Of a stretch of DNA of 64,000 bases, positions 43,336 through 53,018 are shown piece by piece (positions within the stretch are counted from its first letter, which is position 1; every line of letters starts with the position of its first letter). Source of the stretch: Vibrio sp. Y2-5 (lineage in GTDB: Bacteria; Pseudomonadota; Gammaproteobacteria; Enterobacterales; Vibrionaceae); contig NZ_JACVEG010000011.1 in NCBI RefSeq assembly GCF_014596725.1, positions 26,368 through 90,367 on the forward strand. Direction: 5' to 3'. The notes below the pieces were generated by a model. The model saw only the letters and a program-made list of their open reading frames with translations. It had not been told where the DNA came from and did no database searches. A program made the position numbers and the translations under genes.

Positions 43336-43806
43336 CTAAGGTTTCAGTGGCAAGCGCCCAAACACTTTATTGCCACAACGTATACACGGAACGATTTCTG
43401 AAGGGTGATTATATTGCACCTTGTGACCACAACTTTCACACACCAGTACACCAAGCCCTATCATCTCTCCTGCATGATACAAACCTTGGTGCTCTAGATC
43501 TTGAAACAGCTCCACCCATTCCACTTTGGTTCTGTCAGTGATATCAAGCAGCCCTTGCCAGATGGAGTCAGCTATCATCAGGTAAAATGGGCCACTTTTG
43601 CTCTCTTCATAACTTTCAGCGAACTCTTTTAAATCTGACTTAACATATTCAGAAATAAGAGATAATTCATCCTTCGTTAAATCATTAGCCGCACTGACAA
43701 CCTTGCCAGAGGTTTCGACAATATGGCTGACTTCCTCTCGGCTATGCTTGAGAGTTTCAACGACATCTTTCAGTAATGCTTCATAACCAGATTTTTGTTT
43801 TGGCAT
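43336..43806 (-). CDS. ybeL: Zinc-ribbon protein YbeL (DUF1451)
   Basis: Small protein of unknown function, 156 residues. The N-terminal two-thirds is helical (SGYEALLKDVVETLKHSREE); the C-terminus has a zinc ribbon CESCGH ... CIRCGN (about 120-150). E. coli YbeL is about 160 residues and is also near leuS, which supports the call. It is divergent from leuS and convergent with lnt. The start is ATG at 43806. Possible nucleic-acid binding is inferred from the ribbon only. Confidence 0.88.
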   Translation of the reverse strand: MPKQKSGYEALLKDVVETLKHSREEVSHIVETSGKVVSAANDLTKDELSLISEYVKSDLKEFAESYEESKSGPFYLMIADSIWQGLLDITDRTKVEWVELFQDLEHQGLYHAGEMIGLGVLVCESCGHKVQYNHPSEIVPCIRCGNKVFGRLPLKP

Positions 43807-43928
43807 AAGACCTCTCTTTCAAATCGGATTGGCTATTGTTGTGCTGTGCTCCTTTATGTATTCTATGTCGATCTATAAGAGTCTGTTCAAACTGAACTCA
43901 CAAATTCCAAGAGAACCGGATATCATCG

Positions 43929-46505
43929 ATGCAAGAGCAATACAACCCGCAAGATATTGAACAAAAAGTTCAACAGCACTGGGATAACAACAAGACTTTC
44001 GTTGTAAGTGAAGACCCAAATAAACAAAAATTCTACTGTTTGTCTATGTTTCCATACCCTAGTGGTCGACTGCACATGGGTCATGTTCGTAACTACACTA
44101 TCGGTGATGTTGTTTCTCGCTTCCAACGCTTACAAGGCAAGAACGTTATGCAACCTATCGGTTGGGATGCGTTCGGTCTACCAGCAGAAAATGCTGCCGT
44201 AAAAAACAAGACGGCACCAGCGCCTTGGACATACGAAAACATCGAGTACATGAAAAACCAGCTTAAACTGCTAGGTTTTGGCTACGACTGGAATCGCGAA
44301 TTCGCAACCTGTCGCCCTGAGTACTACCGTTGGGAACAAGAGTTTTTCACTAAGCTTTATGAAAAAGGCTTGGTTTACAAAAAAACCTCTTCTGTGAACT
44401 GGTGTCCAAACGACCAAACTGTATTGGCTAACGAACAGGTTGAAGACGGTTGCTGCTGGCGTTGTGATACTCCAGTAGAACAAAAAGAGATTCCACAGTG
44501 GTTCATTAAAATCACTGCATACGCACAAGAACTATTAGACGATCTAGACAAGCTTGATGGCTGGCCAGAAATGGTAAAAACCATGCAACGTAACTGGATC
44601 GGTCGCTCTGAAGGTGTTGAGCTTAAGTTTGAAGTAAAAGGTGAAGCTCAAGATCTCGAAGTGTACACCACTCGTCCAGACACACTGATGGGCGTAACCT
44701 ATGTAGGTATCGCTGCCGGTCACCCTCTGGCAACGAAAGCCGCCGAGAGTAACCCAGCGCTAGCGACTTTCATCGATGAGTGTAAAAACACCAAAGTTGC
44801 AGAAGCAGAACTTGCGACAATGGAGAAGAAAGGTATGGCAACTGGCCTTACTGCGATTCATCCATTGAACGGTCGTGAAGTACCAATTTACGTAGCTAAC
44901 TTCGTACTGATGGATTATGGCACAGGTGCTGTAATGGCAGTACCAGCACACGACCAACGTGACTACGAATTTGCAACTAAATACGGTCTAGACATTGTTC
45001 CTGTCATCAAACCTACTGATGGTAGCGATCTAGACATCTCTGAAGCGGCATACACAGAAAAAGGGGTATTGTTCGATTCAGGAGAGTTTGACGGTCTTGA
45101 ATTCCAAGAAGCATTTAACGCTATTGCTGCGAAGCTTGAAGCAGAAGGTAAAGGCGTTAAAACAGTAAACTTCCGTCTACGTGACTGGGGTGTATCTCGT
45201 CAGCGTTACTGGGGTGCTCCAATCCCGATGGTGACGACTGAAGACGGTCAAGTTCATCCAGTACCAGCAGATCAACTACCTGTGATTCTGCCTGAAGATG
45301 TGACTATGGACGGCGTAACCAGCCCAATTAAAGCAGACAAAGAGTGGGCAAAAACCACTTTCAACGGCGAACCTGCACTGCGTGAAACCGATACATTCGA
45401 TACATTCATGGAGTCTTCTTGGTACTACGCTCGTTACTGTTCACCACAAGCAGATGACATTCTTGATCCAGAAAAAGCGAACTACTGGCTACCAGTAGAC
45501 CAATACATTGGTGGTATTGAACACGCGTGTATGCACCTGTTGTACTCTCGTTTCTTCCACAAGTTGTTGCGTGATGCGGGTTATGTAACATCTGACGAAC
45601 CATTCAAACAGCTACTTTGCCAAGGCATGGTACTGGCTGATGCTTTCTTCCTGACCAACGAAAAAGGCACAAAAGAGTGGATCTCACCTACGGAAGTGAA
45701 AGTTGAACGTGACGGTAAAGGTAACATTACCTCTGCTGTAGATAACCAAGGTCGCAGCGTTGAACACTCAGGCATGATCAAAATGTCTAAGTCGAAAAAC
45801 AACGGTATCGACCCTCAAGAAATGGTTGATAAATACGGCGCAGACACTGTACGTCTATTCATGATGTTTGCATCTCCAGCAGACATGACGCTTGAGTGGC
45901 AAGAATCTGGTGTTGAAGGTGCTAACCGCTTCCTAAAACGTGTTTGGAAACTGGCTCGTGAGCACTCATCAAAAGGTGCTGCTGTCGCTGTTGATGCAAG
46001 CGCACTAAGCGCTGGGCAAAAAGCACTTCGTCGTGATGTTCACAAAACAATTGCCAAAGTAACGGACGATATCGCTCGTCGTCAAACGTTCAACACAGCA
46101 ATTGCAGCCATCATGGAACTGATGAACAAGCTGACTAAAGCGCCACAAGAATCAGAGCAAGATCGTGCCATTTTGGACGAAGCAGTAAAAGCGATTACGC
46201 TGATGCTTTACCCAATCGCACCACACATCTGTTTCGAAATGTGGACAGCGCTTGGTCAGTCAGAGATTGACAGTGCATCATGGCCAACATTTGATGAAGC
46301 AGCGTTAGTCGAAGACGAAAAACTGATCGTTGTTCAGGTAAACGGCAAACTACGCGGTAAACTAACCGTGGCTGCTGATGCGACTAAAGAACAGGTGGAA
46401 GAGCTTGGTCTAAATGACGAAAACGTAGTGAAATTTACTGAAGGTCTAACCGTACGTAAAGTTATCTACGTTCCTGGTAAACTACTGAATATCGTAGCGA
46501 ACTAA
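43929..46505 (+). CDS. leuS: Leucyl-tRNA synthetase
   Basis: Class I synthetase that charges tRNA-Leu and edits mischarged residues. HMGH is in GRLHMGHVRNY near residue 45, the CP1 editing domain has TTRPDTLMG with the T-rich editing site, and KMSKS is at 618-622. Length is 858 residues, as in E. coli (860). The ribosome site is weak. It is divergent from ybeL with 122 bases between. It is followed by two hairpins before lptE. Confidence 0.98.
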   Translation: MQEQYNPQDIEQKVQQHWDNNKTFVVSEDPNKQKFYCLSMFPYPSGRLHMGHVRNYTIGDVVSRFQRLQGKNVMQPIGWDAFGLPAENAAVKNKTAPAPWTYENIEYMKNQLKLLGFGYDWNREFATCRPEYYRWEQEFFTKLYEKGLVYKKTSSVNWCPNDQTVLANEQVEDGCCWRCDTPVEQKEIPQWFIKITAYAQELLDDLDKLDGWPEMVKTMQRNWIGRSEGVELKFEVKGEAQDLEVYTTRPDTLMGVTYVGIAAGHPLATKAAESNPALATFIDECKNTKVAEAELATMEKKGMATGLTAIHPLNGREVPIYVANFVLMDYGTGAVMAVPAHDQRDYEFATKYGLDIVPVIKPTDGSDLDISEAAYTEKGVLFDSGEFDGLEFQEAFNAIAAKLEAEGKGVKTVNFRLRDWGVSRQRYWGAPIPMVTTEDGQVHPVPADQLPVILPEDVTMDGVTSPIKADKEWAKTTFNGEPALRETDTFDTFMESSWYYARYCSPQADDILDPEKANYWLPVDQYIGGIEHACMHLLYSRFFHKLLRDAGYVTSDEPFKQLLCQGMVLADAFFLTNEKGTKEWISPTEVKVERDGKGNITSAVDNQGRSVEHSGMIKMSKSKNNGIDPQEMVDKYGADTVRLFMMFASPADMTLEWQESGVEGANRFLKRVWKLAREHSSKGAAVAVDASALSAGQKALRRDVHKTIAKVTDDIARRQTFNTAIAAIMELMNKLTKAPQESEQDRAILDEAVKAITLMLYPIAPHICFEMWTALGQSEIDSASWPTFDEAALVEDEKLIVVQVNGKLRGKLTVAADATKEQVEELGLNDENVVKFTEGLTVRKVIYVPGKLLNIVAN

Positions 46506-46523
46506 TTCCTACTTGTGTTGTCT

Positions 46524-46587
46524 GTAAACAGGGCTTTGTGCCCTGTTTACTTATGTTAGAACATAAGCCTTTGTGTTCTAACATAAG
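46524..46587 (+). other. Tandem hairpins between leuS and lptE
   Basis: Hairpin 1: GTAAACAGGGC/GCCCTGTTTAC around TTTGT (46524-46550). Hairpin 2: CTTATGTTAGAACA/TGTTCTAACATAAG (46550-46587). No strong T-run follows either. The left arm of hairpin 2 can also fold on itself (TTATGTT/AACATAA), giving mutually exclusive structures. Confidence 0.7.
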
Positions 46588-46611
46588 TAATCTAACGAGA
46601 ATAATAATCCC

Positions 46612-47244
46612 ATGCGTTTTACATGTTCATCTTTATTGAAATTGTCACTGGTTTTCCTCTCTGCGACCTTACTGAGTGCGTGCGGCTTTCACTTGCGCGG
46701 AGACTACGATGTTCCGGATGAACTCAGCAAGCTTTCTATTACCAGTTACGACCAGTACAGTAGTTTCACTCGCATAGTGACTCGTCAATTACGTATGAAC
46801 GAAATTCAAATCGTACAACCAGCGGATGATGTTCCTAATGTCCACTTAATTAACGAAAGTTTAGGTGAACGCACACTATCGCTCTACCAAACAACCCGAG
46901 CAGCCGAAATTGAGCTGACCTTCGTTGCAAGTTACAGAGTGACTATTCCAGAATTGGGCACAAAAACATTTTCAACCAGTGTCACTCGTAGTTACTTAGA
47001 TAACCCTCTCACCGCTTTAGCAAAGTCTGTTGAGCGCGACATGATTGAAGACGAAATGCGTAAACTGGCTGCGACGCAAATCGTTCGCCAAATGGGTCGA
47101 CTAAAAGCGTCGATTCAGGCTGGTACGATGGATGAAGCCGCCGATGAAGAAGAGTCAACGAATACAGATAAAGCAAAAGAATCGTATATCATTGACACAA
47201 TCGAAACGCACCAAGAGCCTTCAGCTCAACCGACAGCTGAGTAG
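46612..47244 (+). CDS. lptE: LPS-assembly lipoprotein LptE
   Basis: Outer-membrane lipoprotein that plugs LptD and helps place LPS on the cell surface. The lipobox LLSACG puts the acylated Cys at residue 24; GFHLRGDYDVPDEL then matches LptE. Length is 210 residues against 193 in E. coli, the extra being an acidic tail (DEAADEEESTNTDKAKE). It is 8 bases from holA, as in the usual leuS-lptE-holA order. Confidence 0.93.
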   Translation: MRFTCSSLLKLSLVFLSATLLSACGFHLRGDYDVPDELSKLSITSYDQYSSFTRIVTRQLRMNEIQIVQPADDVPNVHLINESLGERTLSLYQTTRAAEIELTFVASYRVTIPELGTKTFSTSVTRSYLDNPLTALAKSVERDMIEDEMRKLAATQIVRQMGRLKASIQAGTMDEAADEEESTNTDKAKESYIIDTIETHQEPSAQPTAE

Positions 47245-47252
47245 TTTGAGTA

Positions 47253-48278
47253 ATGAGAGTTTACGCCGATAAACTTACCGATTCGTTACAAAGATCGTTA
47301 TTGCCCGTTTATCTTATCTTTGGTGGCGAGCCACTACTGACTCAAGAATCAGTCAAAGCGATAGAAAACAAAGCTCGCAGTGAAGGTTTTGAGGAAAAAC
47401 ATCATTTTACAGTCGATAACAATCTAGACTGGACGCAAATATATGATTGCTGCCAATCGTTAAGCCTGTTCAGCAGCCGGCAAATAATCGTGTTAGAGAT
47501 TGCAGAGTCAGGGCTTAATGCCGCGCTGTCTAAATCTCTCGCGACTGTGGCAGATTACCTCAATCCAGATATTGTTTTGATTGTCATGGGCAATAAGCTG
47601 ACCAAGGCTCAAGAGAACACAGCTTGGTTTAAAGCGCTGATGACAAACGGCTGTCTGGTTAACTGCCTAACTCCAGAGCTATCCCGATTACCGCAGTTTG
47701 TGATGGGGCGTTGTTGTGCATTAGGTTTAACTCCAGATGCCGAAGCGGTTCAGATGCTGGCGCAATGGCATGAAGGCAACCTATTTGCGTTGATGCAAAG
47801 CTTAGAGAAACTGGCTCTCAATTATCCTGATGGTCAGTTAACCCTTATTCGCCTTCAAGAGTCACTCGAACGACATAACCATTTCACGCCATTTCATTGG
47901 ATGGACGCACTGCTTGAAGGTAAGGCTAACCGTACACAAAGAATTCTGCGTCAACTTGAAGCGGAAGCCGTTGAGCCAATCATTTTGATGCGTACCTTAC
48001 AAAGGGAACTGTTTCTGTTACTGCAAATGAAACAGCAGCTCAACACTATGGGGATGGGCTCTGTTTTTGACAAACACCGGGTTTGGCAGAATAAACGTCC
48101 ATTGTATTCAGCCGCTCTGCAAAGGATGTCTCTCAGTAAGTTACAGCACCTAATTAGGCTACTTGCTCAAACTGAAGTCTTGGCTAAAACTCAATACGAG
48201 CAGCCGTGCTGGCCACTTCTTCATCAATTAAGCGTAGAGTTCGCCGTTCCTCAGGCAAACATCCCTTTGCCAGTGTAA
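47253..48278 (+). CDS. holA: DNA polymerase III delta subunit
   Basis: Clamp-loader wrench that opens the beta clamp. Residues 1-140 form the first AAA+-like domain with LPVYLIFGGEPLLTQES, and SLFSSRQIIVLE follows; the C-terminal helical collar domain ends with RLLAQTEVLAKTQYEQP. No active Walker A is expected or seen. Length is 341 residues (E. coli 343). It begins 8 bases after lptE. No strong terminator is seen between it and rsfS, though a TATACT box and GC-rich stretch lie at 48290-48300. Confidence 0.94.
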   Translation: MRVYADKLTDSLQRSLLPVYLIFGGEPLLTQESVKAIENKARSEGFEEKHHFTVDNNLDWTQIYDCCQSLSLFSSRQIIVLEIAESGLNAALSKSLATVADYLNPDIVLIVMGNKLTKAQENTAWFKALMTNGCLVNCLTPELSRLPQFVMGRCCALGLTPDAEAVQMLAQWHEGNLFALMQSLEKLALNYPDGQLTLIRLQESLERHNHFTPFHWMDALLEGKANRTQRILRQLEAEAVEPIILMRTLQRELFLLLQMKQQLNTMGMGSVFDKHRVWQNKRPLYSAALQRMSLSKLQHLIRLLAQTEVLAKTQYEQPCWPLLHQLSVEFAVPQANIPLPV

Positions 48279-48344
48279 ACAGTGTTATACTGCGCGCCTA
48301 AATAGTAAAAATAGTACCAATAGACCATTTCAGAGGAATACCCC

Positions 48345-48662
48345 TTGCAACGCGAAGAATTAAATACCTTTCTTGCAGATAAAGTTGACGACATGAAGGC
48401 CGTTGACATCATCACCCTAGACGTACAAGGTAAATCAAGTGTGACGGATTACATGATCATTTGCACTGGCACTTCAAAACGTCACGTTTCATCGATTGCT
48501 GACCATGTCGCTAGTGAAGCAAAAAAAATCGGTTTCGATCCACTAGGTATGGACGGTGAAAACGAAGGTGAATGGGTTGTAGTTGATATGGGAACAACCA
48601 TGGTGCACGTCATGCAAGAAGAACAGCGTGAGATGTATCAGCTAGAAAAACTTTGGAGCTAA
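48345..48662 (+). CDS. rsfS: Ribosome silencing factor RsfS
   Basis: Binds L14 of the 50S subunit and prevents subunit joining in stationary phase. LDVQGKSSVTDYMIICTGTS is the family hallmark, and it ends MYQLEKLWS. It starts at TTG with AGAGGA 8 bases upstream; the resulting 105 residues equal the E. coli length, so the rare start is credible. rlmH begins at its stop codon (TAATG). Confidence 0.94.
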   Translation: MQREELNTFLADKVDDMKAVDIITLDVQGKSSVTDYMIICTGTSKRHVSSIADHVASEAKKIGFDPLGMDGENEGEWVVVDMGTTMVHVMQEEQREMYQLEKLWS

Positions 48663-49135
48663 TGGTGAAAATTCAGCTTATTGCCGTAGGTACAAAAATG
48701 CCTAAATGGGTTGAAGAAGGCTTTCACGAATATCGCCGCCGCTTCCCTCATGACATGCCACTTGAGTTAGTTGAAATCCCAGCTGGCAAACGCGGCAAAA
48801 ACGCTGATATTGCAAGAATACTGCAAAAAGAAGGCGAAGCTATGTTAGCTGCCGTGCCAAAAGGCAACAGAATTGTTACTCTCGATATTCCCGGTAAGCG
48901 CTGGGATACAGAACAACTTGCAGGTCAACTTGAAAGTTGGAAGCTTGATGCTCGTGATGTATCCATTTTGATTGGCGGCCCTGAAGGGCTATCACCAGCG
49001 TGTAAAGCGGCAGCAGAACAAAGCTGGTCTTTATCACCTTTAACTTTACCACACCCGCTCGTTCGCGTCGTCATGGCCGAAAGCTTATATCGGGCGTGGA
49101 GTATCACTGCCAACCATCCATATCACCGAGAATAG
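48662..49135 (+). CDS. rlmH: 23S rRNA pseudouridine-1915 N3-methyltransferase RlmH
   Basis: SPOUT methyltransferase that modifies m3-psi1915 in 23S rRNA helix 69. The knot region GGPEGLSPACKAAAEQSW and the C-terminal SITANHPYHRE, which makes the tRNA-like contact, are present. ATG at 48662 overlaps the rsfS stop; GTG at 48665 has better spacing from GGAG and aligns with E. coli MKLQLVAVG, so the true start may be three bases later. Length is 157 or 156 residues against 155. Confidence 0.95.
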   Translation: MVKIQLIAVGTKMPKWVEEGFHEYRRRFPHDMPLELVEIPAGKRGKNADIARILQKEGEAMLAAVPKGNRIVTLDIPGKRWDTEQLAGQLESWKLDARDVSILIGGPEGLSPACKAAAEQSWSLSPLTLPHPLVRVVMAESLYRAWSITANHPYHRE

Positions 49136-49141
49136 GCATCG

Positions 49142-51025
49142 ATGTTACGTAAGAGTAACCCCTTTCGAGATTACATTGCTGAAGCACGGCTTTTCAAAAG
49201 CCGTGCTGTGGTATCGTTTGTTGGCATAGTGTTCATGATGGGAATTCTTATCGCGAACCTTTACAACATTCAGGTCAACCAATACCAAGACTATAAAACT
49301 CGCTCTAACGACAACCGAATTAAAGTTGTTCCTATCGCGCCAAATCGAGGCCTTATCTACGACAGAAACGGGCGATTATTGGCAGAAAACCGTCCCGTGT
49401 TTAACTTGGAGATCACTCCTGAGCAAGTCAAAGATATCGATGGCACCATCGCTCGCTTGCAAGAATTCCTCGACATTACGCCGGAAAAAATCGCAACATT
49501 TGAAAAAGAACGTCGTCACTCTCGTCGTTTTAACTCAGTGCCTTTGTTGACACAGTTGACAGAAACTGAAGTTGCGAAGTTCTCGGTACAGCAACATAAA
49601 TTCCCAGGGGTTACCGTTACTGCGAGTTTGAAACGCTACTACCCTTATGGCGAAGTACTCACTCACGTTATCGGCTATGTGTCCCGTATCAATGATAAAG
49701 ATATTGAGCGTCTTGAAAGAGAGGGACAAGTTGCCAACTACCAAGCCACACGTGACATCGGCAAACTGGGTATTGAACGTTATTACGAAAGTACTTTGCA
49801 CGGCACCGCAGGCTATCAAGAAGTCGAAGTAAACAGTCGTGGTCGTATTATCCGCACTCTCAAATATGTACCGCCCATTCCTGGCAAAGACATCGTTCTG
49901 AACCTTGATATCGACTTACAACTCTATGTGCATAAATTGCTGGATGGACGACGAGGTGCAGCCGTTGTACTCGATCCTAAAGACAATGGTATTTTGGCTA
50001 TGGTTTCAAGCCCTAGCTATGACCCCAACGCCTTTGTTCATGGTATCTCCGGTAAAGCATACAGCAAGCTGTTGAACGATAAGAACCGCCCTCTGGTTAA
50101 CCGTACAACTCTAGGTATTTATCCTCCTGGCTCTACAGTTAAACCTTTTATTGCAGTTTCAGCCTTAGAAGAAGGAGTCGTCACACCAAATACAACCCGA
50201 AATGATCCGGGGTATTGGAAGATTCCAAACTCAACGACACGCCCATTCCGTGACTGGTTACGCTGGGGACACGGAAGAGTTGATCTCATCAAAGCACTTG
50301 AAGAGTCGGTTGATACCTTCTTCTATCAAATCGCTTACGATTTAGGCATAGATCGTTTGTCAGACTGGATGATGCGCTTTGGCTTTGGTGACTATACTGG
50401 CATCGATATTTACGAGGAAAGTAAAGCGAACATGCCAACCAGAGAGTGGAAGATGTCTCGTCACCGCACTCCTTGGTATCAGGGCGATACAATCCCTGTT
50501 GGTATCGGTCAAGGTTACTGGACCGCGACGCCAATGCAAATCGCTAAAGCGACCTCGGTATTGGTTCATCACGGTGAAGTTTGGGCGCCGCATTTACTGC
50601 GTTCAACCATTAATAACGGTGAAGAGTTTACTCGTCAGAAAGAAGCAGAATATGTTAGCTACCCGCCGATCACTGGCGTTCCAAAGAAATATTGGGAAAT
50701 GGCGATAGAAGGTATGTATCTGGTTAACCACGGCAAGAAAGGTACAGCAAGAAGAGCGTTCCAAAACCTGAAATACAAGAGTGCGGGGAAATCAGGTACC
50801 GCGCAAGTATTCGGTTTAGCGGAAGGACAAGAATACAACGCTGACGAACTGGCAGAACACTTACGCGATCACGCGCTATTTACCGGTTTCGCTCCTGTCG
50901 ATGATCCACAGGCGATTGTGACCATCGTTTTAGAGAACGCGGGTGGCGGTTCAAGCAATGGTGCTCCAGTGGTTAGACGCATTTTCGATCACATTATATT
51001 GGGCGCTCACAAGGACGACGAATAA
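49142..51025 (+). CDS. mrdA: Penicillin-binding protein 2 (elongation transpeptidase)
   Basis: Inner-membrane transpeptidase of the rod complex. The N-terminal membrane helix is at about 22-44; the pedestal is followed by the transpeptidase domain with S331 in PGSTVKP (SxxK), an SxN motif around ESVDTFFYQ, and KSGT at 550-553. Length is 627 residues, close to E. coli 633. It begins 6 bases after rlmH and overlaps mrdB by one base, so it belongs to the rsfS-rlmH-mrdAB-rlpA block. Confidence 0.97.
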   Translation: MLRKSNPFRDYIAEARLFKSRAVVSFVGIVFMMGILIANLYNIQVNQYQDYKTRSNDNRIKVVPIAPNRGLIYDRNGRLLAENRPVFNLEITPEQVKDIDGTIARLQEFLDITPEKIATFEKERRHSRRFNSVPLLTQLTETEVAKFSVQQHKFPGVTVTASLKRYYPYGEVLTHVIGYVSRINDKDIERLEREGQVANYQATRDIGKLGIERYYESTLHGTAGYQEVEVNSRGRIIRTLKYVPPIPGKDIVLNLDIDLQLYVHKLLDGRRGAAVVLDPKDNGILAMVSSPSYDPNAFVHGISGKAYSKLLNDKNRPLVNRTTLGIYPPGSTVKPFIAVSALEEGVVTPNTTRNDPGYWKIPNSTTRPFRDWLRWGHGRVDLIKALEESVDTFFYQIAYDLGIDRLSDWMMRFGFGDYTGIDIYEESKANMPTREWKMSRHRTPWYQGDTIPVGIGQGYWTATPMQIAKATSVLVHHGEVWAPHLLRSTINNGEEFTRQKEAEYVSYPPITGVPKKYWEMAIEGMYLVNHGKKGTARRAFQNLKYKSAGKSGTAQVFGLAEGQEYNADELAEHLRDHALFTGFAPVDDPQAIVTIVLENAGGGSSNGAPVVRRIFDHIILGAHKDDE

Positions 51026-52146
51026 TGAAACTGGATCCTTCAACTGGACAAAGTCGAGCTCTATTTGAAAGACTTCACATTGACCTGCCATTGCTGATTG
51101 GTATTTTGGTGGTTTTTGCCTTTGCTCTCATGGTTATGTACAGCGCCAGCGGACAAAGTTTGGCGATGATGGATCGTCAGGCAATGCGCATGGTGTTGGC
51201 GTTAACTGTCATGATCGGCCTAGCACAAATATCACCACGAACTTATGAAAGCCTTGCACCTCTGCTTTACTTTGCGGGCGTTATTTTGCTGTTAGGCGTA
51301 CTCTTTTTTGGTGAATCCTCAAAAGGAGCACAACGTTGGTTAAATTTGGGATTTGTTCGTTTCCAACCATCAGAATTGCTTAAACTGGCGGTACCACTAA
51401 TGGTTGCTCGTTATGTAGGTAAGCGCCCACTACCGTCCAGTTTCCGAACGCTAGTTGCTTCAATTGTGATGGTGTTGGTTCCAACCATTTTAATTGCTAA
51501 GCAACCTGATTTAGGGACATCAATACTCATTGCGGCATCGGGTATTTTCGTCATTTTCCTTGCGGGTATCAGCTGGAAAATCATTATCGCAGCAGCTGTT
51601 GGTGTAGGCGCTTTCATCCCTGTATTGTGGTTCTTCCTGATGAGGGAGTATCAAAAAGTCCGCGTACGAACACTGTTCAACCCTGAATCCGACCCTCTTG
51701 GCGCGGGTTATCATATTATCCAAAGTAAAATTGCTATTGGTTCTGGTGGTATCTCAGGCAAAGGTTGGCTTCACGGCACTCAATCTCAGCTAGAATTCTT
51801 ACCAGAGCGACATACTGACTTTATCTTTGCAGTTATCGCCGAAGAATGGGGCATGATTGGCATCTTAGGGCTTCTTTCCGTATATCTGTTTATTATCGGC
51901 CGAGGTCTCTATTTAGCGAGCAATGCTCAAACGGCTTTTGGCCGAATGATGGCGGGCAGTGTTGTTCTAAGCTTCTTTGTTTACGTGTTTGTGAATATTG
52001 GTATGGTGAGTGGCATTTTACCTGTTGTAGGTGTTCCACTTCCTTTGGTTAGCTATGGCGGTACTTCCATGGTTACCCTCATGGCAGGCTTCGGTATCCT
52101 AATGTCGATTCACACTCACAGAAAAGCATTTTCAAAGGCGACTTAA
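51025..52146 (+). CDS. mrdB: Rod-shape SEDS glycosyltransferase RodA
   Basis: Polytopic inner-membrane peptidoglycan polymerase that works with PBP2. About ten membrane helices are visible; conserved SEDS motifs are LGFVRFQPSELLKLA and PLPLVSYGGTSMVTLMAGFG at the C-terminus, and the catalytic Asp loop is in the LNPESDPLGAGYH region. Length is 373 residues (E. coli 370). It overlaps mrdA and rlpA by one base each, which argues for one message. Confidence 0.97.
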   Translation: MKLDPSTGQSRALFERLHIDLPLLIGILVVFAFALMVMYSASGQSLAMMDRQAMRMVLALTVMIGLAQISPRTYESLAPLLYFAGVILLLGVLFFGESSKGAQRWLNLGFVRFQPSELLKLAVPLMVARYVGKRPLPSSFRTLVASIVMVLVPTILIAKQPDLGTSILIAASGIFVIFLAGISWKIIIAAAVGVGAFIPVLWFFLMREYQKVRVRTLFNPESDPLGAGYHIIQSKIAIGSGGISGKGWLHGTQSQLEFLPERHTDFIFAVIAEEWGMIGILGLLSVYLFIIGRGLYLASNAQTAFGRMMAGSVVLSFFVYVFVNIGMVSGILPVVGVPLPLVSYGGTSMVTLMAGFGILMSIHTHRKAFSKAT

Positions 52147-52931
52147 TGAAATTAAAAGCGTTTTATTCGCTCCTAGTGTTAATGATCCTCGCTGGTTGTT
52201 CGAGCTCAGGAGGCCGCTACGATATTAAAGATGATGTGGCACCCAATGCCCCAATTTCAGTCGAACATATCGAAGATGCACACCCTCAATATGAGCCATA
52301 TAGCCGAGGCGGTAATAAAGACTACACATTACGTGGTCAAAAATACCAAATAATTAAAAATACCGAGGGCTTTAAAGAACAAGGACAAGCATCTTGGTAT
52401 GGAAAAAAATTCCATGGGCATCTTACGTCTAATGGCGAGATTTATGATATGTACTCGATGAGTGCTGCGCATAAAACATTGCCGATACCTAGCTACGTTA
52501 AGGTGACTAACCTCGATAACAATAAAACAGCAATAGTGAGAGTTAACGACCGTGGACCATTCCATTCAGGTCGAATTATTGACTTAAGTTATGCTGCAGC
52601 TTACAAATTAGATGTGATTAAAACAGGCACAGCTAACGTTGCTATCGAAGTCATTAAAGTGGATAAACCACAGACAAACCTAGTTAAAAACACTGACCCA
52701 AGATATATAATTCAAGTCGCTTCTTCACAAAATGAAGAAAGAGTTCGAACTTTATCGCAAAATTTGGGACAAAGCTTATCGGTACAAAGTTTTATCGATA
52801 GTGAAAACGGTAGCCATAGAGCTGTTTTAGGCCCTTTTACTGACTATACGCTGACTCAAGATACATTAGAGCGTGTAAAGTCCCTAGGTTACGACACCGC
52901 ATTTATTAAAAAGTACCAAGTTGCACAGTAA
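52146..52931 (+). CDS. rlpA: Septal-ring lipoprotein RlpA (lytic transglycosylase-like)
   Basis: Outer-membrane lipoprotein that binds denuded glycan through SPOR and, in Pseudomonas, cleaves it. The lipobox LAGC gives Cys18, a double-psi beta-barrel follows with QASWYGKKFHGHLTSNGEIY and VRVNDRGPFHSGRIIDLS, and the SPOR domain occupies about 190-261 (YIIQVASSQNEERVRTL). Length is 261 residues, shorter than E. coli RlpA (362). It starts on the last base of the mrdB stop region. Confidence 0.93.
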   Translation: MKLKAFYSLLVLMILAGCSSSGGRYDIKDDVAPNAPISVEHIEDAHPQYEPYSRGGNKDYTLRGQKYQIIKNTEGFKEQGQASWYGKKFHGHLTSNGEIYDMYSMSAAHKTLPIPSYVKVTNLDNNKTAIVRVNDRGPFHSGRIIDLSYAAAYKLDVIKTGTANVAIEVIKVDKPQTNLVKNTDPRYIIQVASSQNEERVRTLSQNLGQSLSVQSFIDSENGSHRAVLGPFTDYTLTQDTLERVKSLGYDTAFIKKYQVAQ

Positions 52932-53018
52932 TGACTACGAGCCAAAGCATATCGGCTCTGGTTTGAATAGTCGTTTCTGTTAAGATATACACAACCAACT
53001 AGATAACACGCATTTACC

